From Strongyloides papillosus (lineage: Eukaryota; Nematoda; Chromadorea; Rhabditida; Strongyloididae), in NCBI GenBank assembly GCA_005656395.1, contig SRSI01000043.1:372001-436000 (forward strand): a stretch of 64,000 nucleotides of DNA. Reading direction: 5' to 3'. The position numbers were made by a program, and so were the translations under genes. The first letter of the stretch is position 1. The number at the start of each line of letters is the position of its first letter. Under the pieces are notes generated by a model. It had not been told where the DNA came from, searched no databases, and was given only the letters and a program-made list of their open reading frames with translations. This document shows positions 28,610 to 38,774 of the stretch, one piece after another.

Positions 28610-30844
28610 ATGGTTGTAACAAGAACTGGCCCACCGACAACTCAAAAGGATGGACAGATCATCGATAATCATGTTCAACCAACTAATACTGATGATATGC
28701 ATCAAATAGTAAGACTGTTAACAGAGCAAAAAGAAACGATGTCAACATTGATGACTTCGATATCGAATATCGAAAGTAGATTACAACAAGTTGAAATTAA
28801 ACAAAATCAAATACGCGAATACCCCACAACTCCAGAAGGTGGAAGAACGTTAAACGATCCTGCAGCAGAAGACCATAAAAATGGTAGAAACAAAAATAAA
28901 AACAAAAAAAACAACCGTCAACCGATTAAGTCACCAAAGATTAATCAGGAAGATGATGACAATGATGGAAATTATCATAATATTTCTCAGTTGAGCTCTC
29001 AGATAGAAGCTTTATCTATCAACTCTTCAACTGGAAATAAGAGACCTCCAAATATATCATTGGAAAAATTTAATGGAAAAATTAGTTTTCAAATATGGTT
29101 GAAAAAGTTTATGGCATATTGTAAGATTAACTCAATTGATTCTGATATGAAACATGAAGTTTTATTATTGATGTTAGAAGATGAACCTGCTTCTGATGCT
29201 AATAGAATAGAATTGTATGACTTCCATACATTATCTTCTTTCTTGTGTAACAAGTATAAAGGACAATATTCTATAGCCAGTGCTTTTCATGAACTCGAAA
29301 TTATTACTTCACGTCCGGTTAGAAAACCAGAAGAGTTAGATGCAACGTGTAAGAAAATAAGTGACATTATAGAAATATTAGAAGAATCTAAACCCACTGA
29401 TTATATTTTACAACGTAAAATTGAAGCCTTATCAAAAGTACTTCCTTTGGAACTTAGATCAAAGATTCTATTAACTGCTTCAATATTTCCAAGTTTTGAT
29501 GTTGCCATTTCTTCTACCAAACGTGCTTGGGCTTTAGACTATCGTGCCGATATTGAAAGAAGTAAAGGTAACACTTTATCTAAGAATAAAAAGAAGTATT
29601 GTTCTAATTGCAATACCAATACTCATAACACTGACATGTGTAGACATAAAGATAAGAATAAGCATAGAAAAGAAATAATAAACAAAGTCGATGATGAAGA
29701 AAGTTCAATGGATTCGTCATCATCCTCTTCCTCATCTGAAAACGAAGAAAGTGTTTATAAAATATTTGATGTTTCAAGTGAGAGCGATGCAGAAAAAGAA
29801 GAAGTTAATATCCTTCTCCGTAAAAAGACGAAAAAGAACTATAATGAAGTTAAAGTTATGAGAAATATTTTCAAACCTACCTCCACAGATACGTTAAAAG
29901 ATGAAAATAAAATTAATGACGATAAAAAGATTTCATCATTAAAGAATAATCTTAATGACGACAAAACTATTTCATCATTAAAGAATAATGTTATATCATT
30001 GGAAAAACGTGGCCCTGGTAGACCAAGAAAAAAGGTAATGAAAGATGACGCTAAACAGTCAATTAATGATGCCTTAAAAGATAATGAGGATATAAATACA
30101 CCTCAAATTGCAAATGAACATTCATTTTTGTCTAACAAAGATCATAGTTCATGTATTAACAATACTACATTATTCCACACTATCTTACCTAACAATTTTA
30201 ACATTAGAGATAAACAACAATTGGATCTTGAAATAATTGCTGCAATGAAATCTAAAATTTATGATAATAAACCAATTCAAGTGATTAATGGAATTGTACA
30301 CGTCCAAGTTCCATCCAAAGAAGGAGGAAATGATTTATTACCAATTATTCCTAGTGATCCTGAGACATGTCAATTAGTATTCAACATTTGTCATACACAG
30401 TCAGGTCATTTTGGTTTGGAAAAATCATTAGAATTTTTAAAGACTTATGGATACCTTAAAAAGAGTAGAAAAATTTTTGAACAATTTTATAAAGAATGTG
30501 TAACATGCGCAGAAGTTAATAGTCCTCTTCAAAAACATTGTGAAATGAAAACGGTACAATACAGTAGACCATTATCTGAAATTGTTCAGTATGCTAAGAA
30601 AGCCCTTGTTAACCCTAAGTACATTCTGGAGCAAAGTCACTTTAAAGAAGGTGATAAAGTCTATGCTAAGCTTCCTGATTTTTCTAGAGGAAGAAAATTA
30701 GCTAAGAAATGGAAGGGACCATATACTATAGAAAAAATGGAGGATGCTGTTGCTTTTATAACTTTGGACAATTTACCTAAGAAAAAAATTAGAAAACTTC
30801 ATATCGACAAACTCAAGAAGTTCCGTTCAAATAAGGAGGAGTAA
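28610..30844 (+). CDS. Gag fused to integrase zinc module and GPY tail, no catalytic domains
   Basis: 744 residues. The N-terminal half is gag-like: a helical region with FNGKISFQIWLKKF, then a CCHC knuckle CSNCNTNTHNTDMC at about 335-348. A Ser/Glu-rich acidic stretch follows (about 370-390). At about 467-475 RGPGRPRKK is an AT-hook motif. From about 600 the sequence is integrase-like: HTQSGHFGLEKSLEFLK...CVTCAE is the H-H-C-C module. It then passes straight to HFKEGDKVYAKL...KWKGPYTIEK, the C-terminal GPY/F domain. The protease, RT, RNase H and DDE core that should lie between are gone, yet the frame is intact. Stop codon lies inside the 3' LTR. Likely role: particle assembly plus chromatin tethering. 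Confidence 0.85.
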   Translation: MVVTRTGPPTTQKDGQIIDNHVQPTNTDDMHQIVRLLTEQKETMSTLMTSISNIESRLQQVEIKQNQIREYPTTPEGGRTLNDPAAEDHKNGRNKNKNKKNNRQPIKSPKINQEDDDNDGNYHNISQLSSQIEALSINSSTGNKRPPNISLEKFNGKISFQIWLKKFMAYCKINSIDSDMKHEVLLLMLEDEPASDANRIELYDFHTLSSFLCNKYKGQYSIASAFHELEIITSRPVRKPEELDATCKKISDIIEILEESKPTDYILQRKIEALSKVLPLELRSKILLTASIFPSFDVAISSTKRAWALDYRADIERSKGNTLSKNKKKYCSNCNTNTHNTDMCRHKDKNKHRKEIINKVDDEESSMDSSSSSSSSENEESVYKIFDVSSESDAEKEEVNILLRKKTKKNYNEVKVMRNIFKPTSTDTLKDENKINDDKKISSLKNNLNDDKTISSLKNNVISLEKRGPGRPRKKVMKDDAKQSINDALKDNEDINTPQIANEHSFLSNKDHSSCINNTTLFHTILPNNFNIRDKQQLDLEIIAAMKSKIYDNKPIQVINGIVHVQVPSKEGGNDLLPIIPSDPETCQLVFNICHTQSGHFGLEKSLEFLKTYGYLKKSRKIFEQFYKECVTCAEVNSPLQKHCEMKTVQYSRPLSEIVQYAKKALVNPKYILEQSHFKEGDKVYAKLPDFSRGRKLAKKWKGPYTIEKMEDAVAFITLDNLPKKKIRKLHIDKLKKFRSNKEE

Positions 30845-31121
30845 GAAAGAGAAGGTAAAAGTCCAAAGATTAAAGTTTAGATAAGTTTTTTATATATAAA
30901 TAAGAGTTTTTTTATATTTTACCATTCATCCTTTTATTCATTTATTGTAATAATCATCATATATATTGTAGACCGTAAGTCACTATTTTTTATGTAATGT
31001 TTTTATTATTAATGTAGGTGGCCACGGTGTTGTATTATATCTTATATTGTTACTGTATCCTTTCTTAAGATTCCAATAAAAGTTTATAAGATTAGTATAG
31101 TCATCACTTATAAAATTTACT
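30840..31121 (+). repeat. 3' LTR of the gag-only element
   Basis: 282 bp, no difference seen from 28244-28525. Its first bases supply the TAA of the ORF. Confidence 0.9.
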
Positions 31122-31207
31122 ATATACATAATAGTAGTTTAATCTTATTCAAAAGCACGATTCTAGAGATCTCCTTTTATCAGAAAGGATCTCCAGGATT
31201 ACATTAC

Positions 31208-31791
31208 TACAAAAAGTTTATTTCAATGAAATAAGTTACTGTATAGAAATTGTTTCACAATAGTGCATGCTGGTAAAAAACTTAGGATAAATTTGGTATT
31301 TTAATTAGATAATAACGTCAGTAAAGGTATTTTTTTAAGTACTAAAAAAATAATATAATTTATGCTTTATCCTCTATATAAAATATATAATAATAAAAGG
31401 TGCCGACCAAATAAATCTATATTTATCAACATCTAAAAATTCTTAGTAGTAGATAATTTTGAACTAATATTTAAAATATTTCTAAAAAATTATTATTTCA
31501 CAAGTTTAAAAATATTTACAGAGGTTGGAATTATAATATTGTTATTCATATTAAATATTTGTCTCATTAATACATAATACTTTATCAAGATTTATATCAA
31601 AGTTCAACTTATGAAAATTTGACTTTTATTTATATTGGAAATATATTTTTGAAGATAAACAAAGTAAAAAATAATTTTAATAATGTAATTATTCATAAAA
31701 AATTATCACATTTTCTTTTTTGCTAGATAACTGTGTTTACATTGCAAATATTTAGAATTTTTTTTCATTTAAGAAAATATTTTAAAATAAG
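31208..31791. other. Array spacer upstream of peptide gene 4
   Basis: Resumes the spacer interrupted at 28112 and carries the shared upstream block (GCCGACCAAATAAATCT, GATAATTTTGAACTAATATTT). Confidence 0.6.
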
Positions 31792-31799
31792 TATAAAAA
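31792..31799 (+). promoter_or_regulatory. TATA box, secreted-peptide gene 4
   Basis: TATAAAAA, 32 bp upstream of the MHF start codon. Confidence 0.6.
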
Positions 31800-31830
31800 G
31801 GAACGATCTAGAATGAAAAATATCATAAAA

Positions 31831-32175
31831 ATGCATTTTATAAAATATTTCACTATCCTTGTACTTTTGGCTGTTCAATACAGTTTCCAAGATGATACTA
31901 CTACATATGCAACAACACCCGATTGCACGTATAATTGTGGTTTCGATACTACACAAGGAGGACCATCAGATTATGATATTAGATATAAGAGATCACTTTC
32001 ACTTGTAAGTTCTAATAAGGTATTATTAATTATTTTTCAGAATAAAATGAAAGAGAAAACAAAGGAACTAGGCGATAGAACTAAAAATGTATTAATGAAA
32101 GCAGCCGATAAAACTAAAACTGTATTTAATAAGCTAGGTGATAAATTAGAATCAAAAATAAAAAAAGTATTTTAA
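31831..32175 (+). CDS. Small secreted cationic peptide precursor, family member 4
   Basis: Exons 31831-32004 and 32041-32175; the 36-nt phase-0 intron GTAAGT...TTCAG has no internal stop. An in-frame ATG at 31813 would add six residues; the conserved start is preferred. The signal peptide and two-cysteine spacer match genes 1 and 3, but the processing site is YKR, weaker than RKKR. The released chain of about 50 residues is basic and helical (KTKELGDRTKNVLMKAADKT). Function unknown. Confidence 0.75.
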   Translation: MHFIKYFTILVLLAVQYSFQDDTTTYATTPDCTYNCGFDTTQGGPSDYDIRYKRSLSLVSSNKVLLIIFQNKMKEKTKELGDRTKNVLMKAADKTKTVFNKLGDKLESKIKKVF

Positions 32176-32742
32176 AGAATAATGTAATACACTAAGGGTT
32201 CAAAAATTTTTACTCTGGATTGGTTTTATGATGAATACTATTGTTTTACATCAAGTTTCATGCATAATAGAATCTTTTATCAAAAAATAAGTCTTTAAAT
32301 CAATTAAAAATATGAGATATATGATTTTATTATGTTTGTGTAAAATATTAGTATTTTATCGTTTTCAAATAAATTATAGTCATTAGATTTTATATTTTTG
32401 CTGCTAATATAACAAATTAAATATTTAACACTATATTTATGTATATCATCCTTTAAATCTCATAAATTTTATAAAATTTTAACGGTTTAAATAATTAATT
32501 TTTATACTTCTAAATAACTATTACTTCCATTTTATCAATAATTATTGATCATTCAAATAAGTTTAAAGAAATAAATGAATCTCTTTATTTTAATAAAAAA
32601 ATTATACAATAACAAATTAAATATATTTCAAACTCTATACTTAAAAAAGTATTTCAAGAAATTAAAACTCTTTTTACTGTAATAAGTTTTTTTAATAAAG
32701 TAAGTAACTGTATAGAAATTATTCTACAAAAAAGTATACTGA
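32176..32742. other. Array spacer downstream of peptide gene 4
   Basis: Family 3' spacer up to the TA at 32743, where a foldback MITE entered. Its continuation is recognisable at about 36405-36466 (ACTTTTTAAAAACTAGGAAAATAATATAG). Confidence 0.55.
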
Positions 32743-32744
32743 TA

Positions 32745-33255
32745 AATAACAGTACCAAAAACATCGTTTTCGGTGAAAAGATACTTTTATTATGAATAAA
32801 TTGTGCGCACTCAAAATTATGAAAATAAAATTTTGATTATTATATTATCAATTTACCTGGCAATATAAAAGTATCGCCGTCCCAGGCATTTGAATGCTTT
32901 ATCGTTTGTGATTAAACTATAGTTGAAGCAAACATTTCTTTTAAATCATTTACATTTTGGTCTTTATTGGTTAGAAATTAAAATACTTCCTTTTGTAGAT
33001 ACTTGTTTATAAATTTAATATTAGATATATCCTTATTTTTTATTATTTTAATGAGAAAGCTCTTATTATTTGATATACAGTGATACGTTTTTGTAGTCTT
33101 CGATAAATATTTAAATGCCTGGGACGGTGATACTTTTATATTGCCAGGTAAATTGATAATATAATAATTAAAATTTTATTTTCATAATTTTGAGTGCGCA
33201 CAATTTATAATAAAAGTATCTTTTCACCGAAAACGATGTTTTTGGTACTGTTATT
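32745..33255. mobile_element. Foldback MITE with TA target duplication
   Basis: Starts AATAACAGTACC and ends GGTACTGTTATT, with TA on both sides (32743-32744 and 33256-33257). The arms run about 165 bp, pairing through CATCGTTTTCGGTGAAAAG, TGTGCGCACTC, TTACCTGGCAATATAAAAG and GTCCCAGGCATTT. About 180 bp separates them and no ORF is present. TA duplication and long TIRs suggest a Tc1/mariner-type MITE. Confidence 0.85.
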
Positions 33256-33545
33256 TATTTTCATAATTTTTCGTGACAGTAAATTAATTATCTCTAAACT
33301 TTATAATGAAAAATGTTTCTATTGTAAATTGCCAAATCAACGGTTTACAAGTACATCTTTTCAATCATAACATTAAAATAATTTTTAAATCACTTTAATT
33401 AATATTTTAAAAATAACGGTAAAAGTTTAAAAAGGATGTATTAGAAATCGCGCCACTATATGCATTATTTGCGCCACTTCGAAAAAATCCAATCAAAAGT
33501 TTATTTAATAAATAAAAAAATATAAATATTATAATAATCTAATAA

Positions 33546-35645
33546 TTAATATTCCAATGCATATCCCATATTTTTTCTTTTTTTCCTTACTTTTAATGGT
33601 TTTGAGATAATTTCATGAGGTATATCATCAAAAGTATATTTTATGTGAGCACATTGAATACCATTAACCATACAAGTGCACATTGTGCCATCATTTAAAT
33701 ATCCTATTGAAATCAATTTCTGAAAATCTTGAATTGTAGACCATGATTTGCTTCTACATGCATTTAACATATTTTTAAGCTCTTCATTTGTAATACTACT
33801 TCCTATAGCAACACATCTATAGGGACCTGAACGAATTATAGGAACATTTAATGTTTTTAGCTCAAAAGCTTCTTTGTATATTTTTCTAGTAATTTTATTA
33901 AATTCATCATCATCACTTTCTAATATTTTTGAATTAGCATAAATTATTAACTCTACAACTCCTCCAAAATAACCTTCAAGATTTTTTGATCTTCTATTAA
34001 AAATACACTAAAAAATGATACAAATTATGCTTTCATGACTTACTTTTATACTTCTATTGTATGATTCTAAATGATTATTTGTTTTAACTAATGGTCCGTA
34101 CCAATATTTATGTGTGTTTATGTAAAGATTTTCAAAATATTCTTGAAATTCACTATCTTCAGCTTCATTTAAATAACTTTTTTTTGCAACTTCCCATAAT
34201 GCATTAAACCAATCTTCATCAAAACTATAGCTAAGTATCCTGACAAGATTATTATATTTTGAATTTTTGAATTTTCTGTCAACACTTTGTGATACATGAA
34301 AAAAACAACATTTTCTTTTTATATTACCATAAACATTTTTAACAGCACATGTAAAAGCTAATGAACAATCTCCCATTACTTGTTTTGGTAAAATTCCATG
34401 ATTTTTGAGTGTATTAAGCATATTTTCAATAGTTTTTGCGTCTTCTTTAGTTGATATTCCAATAGCAATTGGAACAAAATGATTTGTTCTACTAACATAT
34501 CCAAATATATGACAAATTGACTTAATTTTTCCAAGTTTATATGTTCCATCCCAATGAAGTGTTGAACCATTTTTTTTGAAAGATTCAAGAAGACTATCAG
34601 TGGATAACAGTAGAGAAAATTCACCATAATTTGATTCTATATCAATGTTATCATAAATGACTTTAACTTTATTTTCTTGTTTAATTTTTTCAATTATATC
34701 TCTTACATGATCAGTAGAATTTGTGTCTTTTTTATTGTTGGTATAGGCTCGGGGTACACTCAGCTAAAATATTTTTACCGTTTGGTAAAGTGTAATTTTG
34801 TGTATATGCATACAAATTTAATTTAATTTGAATTAGTGATACATGATAAATTAAATGTTAAAATTATGAATATTACTTCAAGTTTTAGAAAAAAAAGAGG
34901 GAAAATATCTTAAAAATGTATGATTTATAATGATTGTGATCAAAAATTACAATTAAGTATACAATCAACTTTAGAATGTTTTTTTCTTATAGAAAACTTC
35001 TTACTCAATAAAGAAGTCCACCAATTACTTTAATGTAAAATACCTTTTATTTAACTAAAAGATGTTCTCATTATTGTACTTTTAGTCATTTTTATTAAAT
35101 TTGTTTACCGTAAAATTAAATTACGGTTACACTTTACCAAACGGTAAAAATATTTTAGCTGAGTGTCCTATGAGCCTTGGTATAACACATATTTCTTATT
35201 TGTTGTAATGACAAGTTTAACGTAAATTGTTGCTAAAAGTAAAAAACAATATCAAAATATTTGTTTATTAACTTACAGAACGAAGAAAAACTTCAATTTG
35301 TAAGGGTGTTGCATTTGAAGAATACATGTCTAATACTACTTTTTTAGTTTGCTCGTCAATAGTAAATTTCTTAGATTCAAAGCAACTTTCATTATGACTA
35401 ACGTCTAAAAAACATTATCAAACAGCCTTTTTAAACTTACTATTTGATGATATTATATATATGTTAGCAGTAGGGATGAAAGTAGTACGAAAACGCCTTT
35501 TACACTTTTCTTTTTTACATACATAATAACAGAATTCACCTTTTGTTGTTTTTTTCCTCATACTTTCGGAAGCGATTTTATTTTCATACTCCTCTTTATT
35601 AATTGTGGAAAAGTAAGGAAAAAATGATGACTGTTTGCTCGTCAT
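33546..35645 (-). pseudogene. MULE transposase (FLYWCH-like, DDE, SWIM) disrupted by a MITE
   Basis: Exons, minus strand: 35645-35441, 35404-35277, 35232-34044 (with MITE inside) and 34007-33546. Introns are 36, 44 and 36 nt with GTAAGT...TTAG ends. Exon 1-2 has a FLYWCH-like C...C...HNESC finger. Exon 3 has the MULE core with D in HWDGTYK, D in VMGDCSLAF, CCFFHVSQ and E in NNHLESYNR. Exon 4 has CTCMVNGIQCAH, a SWIM-like zinc motif, and a basic tail KVRKKRKNMGYALEY. No stop or frameshift was seen in the exons apart from the MITE with its 8-bp duplication, so inactivation looks recent. The transposase would cut at the element's ends and insert it elsewhere. Confidence 0.8.
34746..35176. mobile_element. 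MITE with 8-bp target duplication inside the MULE transposase
   Basis: 431 bp, flanked by TTGGTATA at 34738-34745 and 35177-35184. TIRs begin GGCTC and share ACTCAGCTAAAATATTTTT and ACCGTTTGGTAAAGTGTAA. No ORF. The 8-bp duplication fits the hAT or P superfamilies. The insertion cuts exon 3 of the transposase within the codons for TNNKK. Confidence 0.85.
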
Positions 35646-35834
35646 ATTGAAAAAAAAATGAAGGACATTATTATTGATATCATATATATATTATATTGCT
35701 TTAAAAATAATTACAATTTTAGATTTTTTCTTTATGCAAATTGACGTTCATGCTATATATAGTGGCGGTATTAATGCATATAGTGGCGTTTTCCATGCAT
35801 ATAGTGGCGGACAAAATGTACATCCGTTTAAAAA

Positions 35835-36466
35835 TTATAAATGTACAACAATAAAAAGAAGATAATATACAAAGGTTCTCTTAAATGGGTTTAAATTTTT
35901 TAAAATATACATTAAAAATTGTAAAAATTAATGTCTTAAGCTTTAAAATTCAAAAATTTTGAATTTTCTCTAAAGTCTAACTTGTTCTCAATATTATTGT
36001 CACGAAAAACCTTCTGGAGATGCCAAAAACTACGTTTTTTTATCCATATTTGTAAAAGATTTATTTAATACATAGTAATGACACACATACATTAAATTTA
36101 TAATTATGTTTGTGTTAAATTTACTGTTAAATTGAGGTCCGGCCATTATTTCAAAAAGATCGTCATTTTTGGCACTTTGGTCTCAATTTTCTCCACTTTG
36201 GAGAAATCTTTTTAAAATTTTCTTTTTAAATTATGGTAGTCCATGTTGGAATCTACCTCCATGCAAAATTTCAGATTCAATTTCTGAAATTAAAGGGGTC
36301 AAAAATGCTAACGTTGCATTTTTCGTTACTTCCTCTACGAGTCATAATAAAAGTATCTTTAAAAACTATAGATAAATGTTATATTTTAATTACAAAAAAC
36401 TCAAGTAAAAAAACTTTTTAAAAACTAGGAAAATAATATAGTTAATGTTTTATTCTTTTTCAACAA
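35835..36466. other. Transposon-derived noncoding DNA
   Basis: No gene supported. TTATTGTCACGAAAAA at 35994-36009 pairs with TTTTTCGTGACAGTAA at 33266-33281, suggesting an older element around the MULE. The last 60 bp are peptide-array spacer. Confidence 0.4.
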
Positions 36467-37698
36467 ATACACACAAAAAAGGACATATGTTTGCATAAAA
36501 TGTAACAAATTTGTCCCACCTAAAAAAATTTGAATTTTCTTGATTTGCGTCTAATTTTATCGCAATCATTTTGTATATGGAAAATTAAAACAATAATTAG
36601 AGAATTATTAAAATAATTTTCTATTTTTTAGTACACTATTTTTATTTTAGAATATAAGTCGTTTTCTACAATCCATTTTAAAGTACATGGTTAAAATTTA
36701 ATTATATGTAAAATTACAAAAACTTTTATAAAATACATTTTTAACATATTACAGTACATTTTTTAAATATTTTTCAATAGTTTAAATTACTATAAATTGT
36801 ATTTTATGAAATTTTCACATTTGATACTCTAAATTTCTTTCATAATGTCTTTTAAAGATCATCTTTAAAAATCAAACTTATGGAAAGTTATAAAATAATA
36901 TGGATTTTTATTTCTAGTAAAAAAATAACTTTTACATATTTAAATTTAAAATAAGAACGAATACTAAAATAATATTTTTATTAATAATACTTTGTGTGAG
37001 CAAATAATTATTGCTTTTCATTATTATTTTTATGGAATTTTTAAACTTTTTGTTGTTAGTAGATTGAATAAATTTTATAAGTGATGACTATACTAATCTT
37101 ATAAACTTTTATTGGAATCTTAAGAAAGGATACAGTAATAATAAAATATAAGATACAACACCGTGGCCACCTATATTAATAATAAAAACATTACATATAA
37201 AAAATAGTGACTTACGGTCTACAATATATAAGATGATTATTACAATAAATGAATAAAGGGATGGATGGTAAAATATAAAAAAACTCTTATTTATATATAA
37301 AAAACTTATCTAGACTTCAATCTTTGGACTTTTATCTTCTCTTTCTTACTATTGTTTAGAATAATGATCTTTATTAAAAAATCAATAATTTTATACGAAA
37401 TTGACCTTTAATATCACATTTTACAAAATAAAAAACAAATTAATATCTAAATGAGCATAATATCATAAAAAATACCAAAATTTAAAAAAGTCACATTAAT
37501 CTAAAAAGTCAAACATATATATCTTTATAAAAAAACGGTAAAAAGTAAGGGACAACCTAATATTTTGTGTTGTTTAAAAATTTTTGCTATCGTTTGATAT
37601 TTTTTAAATTTGAATAATATTCAATTTTTTAAAATGGTAGGACATTTTTTTGCAATTATAGATAGATTTGTCAAAATTTGTCCTTTTTTATGTGTGTA
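36467..37698. repeat. Copy 2 of the dispersed MITE-like repeat (carries a solo LTR)
   Basis: Ends ACACACAAAAAAGGAC and GTCCTTTTTTATGTGTG form short inverted termini. 36934-37698 matches 14341-14842 except for the inserted solo LTR. Spacer sequence of the peptide array flanks the left end here and the right end of the other copy, so the two may descend from one insertion followed by duplication. Confidence 0.6.
37067..37350 (-). mobile_element. Solo LTR of the gag-only element family
   Basis: Reverse-oriented match to the 282-bp LTR of the element at 28244-31121 (a few differences; the first dinucleotide AG is AA here). Flanked by ATTG at 37063-37066 and 37351-37354. The paralogous repeat at about 14500 is uninterrupted (GTTAGTAGTTTGTTTAGAA), giving an empty-site control. 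Confidence 0.9.
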
Positions 37699-37699
37699 G

Positions 37700-38387
37700 G
37701 AGCTTCAAAACATATTGTTTTTTGTCGAAAATTTAGTATGCAAAAATTTCAAAAAAAATATTTAATAATTGATATCTCAGTTTTAAAAACATGATATTAA
37801 GAATCGCTTAATCAGGTTAAAAATTTAAGATTTGTTTACAAAATGAGCCATTGACCATATTCATAGGTTGTCTGGGGGCTTAAATAAATATAATTTTTTG
37901 GTAGCAATAAATGTTTTTACTAAAAATTTGTTTTTAACGTTAATTTGCGTTCTTTGACTAATCACTTTTCGAAGTTTCTTGGTAATTAATATATCTTTTT
38001 CAATTAATAAATAATTGTTTATTTACTTAAATATACTACAAGTAAACAAATAAAGTCATTTTGTCAGGATAATTAGAATGGTGCCTCTGTAAATTTTATT
38101 CCGACGAGTAAGTATTGTTTGCTCCCTTTTTTTTAGATTTACACTTAAAATTTTTAAAATATTATTTCAAAAATGGAATCATCGCATAAAACTCTTTCTA
38201 AATACAAATTTTTAAAATGTTACAGACAATTTAGAATTTTTGTAAAAAAATCATGCAGGTTACTCATCATAAATACAATGTTTATTAACAATTAGTTTTA
38301 TTATACTTTAAAATTTTTATAAACACAATAAAATTTAATTTAGATTGAAAATTATATTAGCGATAACCACGATGATGTTGATAACTT
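37700..38387. other. Intergenic, no gene seen
   Basis: AT-rich, no supported ORF and no repeat recognised. Confidence 0.4.
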
Positions 38388-38654
38388 TTAACCCACTATA
38401 GTTGGTGTAATGATAGGAACAGGTTTTGGCACAATAACTGGAGTTGGTACAACTATAGGAACTGGTCTACTTATAACTGGACGTGGTGGAGGTACTCTTA
38501 AACCGAGTGGTGGTGGTGGTGGTCCATGATGATGGTGACGTGGACCATATTTTCCATACGGACCGCCGTGCATTGGTTGAAATTCACATAATTTCCAAAA
38601 AACAGATAGTAGTACAAAGAATTGTAAAGAAGAAAAGTTTTTTCTAAACATCAT
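38388..38654 (-). CDS. Small secreted Pro/His-rich protein
   Basis: 88 residues, single exon. The N-terminus MMFRKNFSSLQFFVLLSVFW is signal-peptide-like. The rest is low complexity: a Gly/Tyr stretch, HHHHGPPPPPLG, then a Pro/Val/Ile repeat (PRPVISRPVPIVVPTPVIVP). GAGTATAAAAAG on the minus strand (about 38709-38720) is a TATA box of the same type as in the peptide family. Composition recalls small secreted nematode structural or defence proteins, but no family is claimed. GATA-like words lie further upstream (near 38830-38860). Confidence 0.6.
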   Translation of the reverse strand: MMFRKNFSSLQFFVLLSVFWKLCEFQPMHGGPYGKYGPRHHHHGPPPPPLGLRVPPPRPVISRPVPIVVPTPVIVPKPVPIITPTIVG

Positions 38655-38774
38655 GTTTCAAGTTTTTGTAAAGAATGTATTCTGATTTAATGTTACATAA
38701 AGGCATCTTTTTATACTCTTAATTGCTCTATATTCTTGACAAGTTAAGAATATAATCAAATATAAAAAAATGAT

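Larger units (their letters stand above)
28244..31121 (+). mobile_element. Gag-only (TR-GAG-type) non-autonomous LTR element
   Basis: Two 282-bp LTRs (28244-28525 and 30840-31121), identical by eye, with AGTAA...TTACT ends and a 4-bp ATAT duplication (28240-28243 and 31122-31125). Between them is one long ORF that lacks protease, RT, RNase H and the integrase core. A purine-rich tract ATAAGGAGG precedes the 3' LTR. A related solo LTR is at 37067-37350. Identity of the LTRs implies recent movement using enzymes supplied by another element. Confidence 0.9.
28113..31203. mobile_element. Solo LTR (TG...CA) split by a nested retroelement
   Basis: Outer pieces 28113-28243 and 31126-31203 begin TGTTATCC and end GGATTACA, flanked by the 4-bp duplication TTAC (28109-28112 and 31204-31207). 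Comparison with the spacers of genes 2 and 4 shows the uninterrupted target. The ends resemble the solo LTR at 44338-44606 in opposite orientation (AGCTGTGT(C/T)GGAT and CCAGGATTACA). The nested gag-only element sits inside it with its own ATAT duplication. Confidence 0.8.
33434..35825 (-). mobile_element. Mutator-like element (MULE) with 9-bp target duplication
   Basis: Ends GGATGTA...TACATCC, flanked by GTTTAAAAA at 33425-33433 and 35826-35834. A 9-bp duplication is the hallmark of Mutator elements. Subterminal copies of GCCACTATATGCAT occur once at the left and three times at the right (35755-35810). It encodes a four-exon transposase on the minus strand, interrupted by a 431-bp MITE. It probably lies inside an older unit with TTTTTCGTGACA ends (33266 and 36001). 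Confidence 0.85.
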
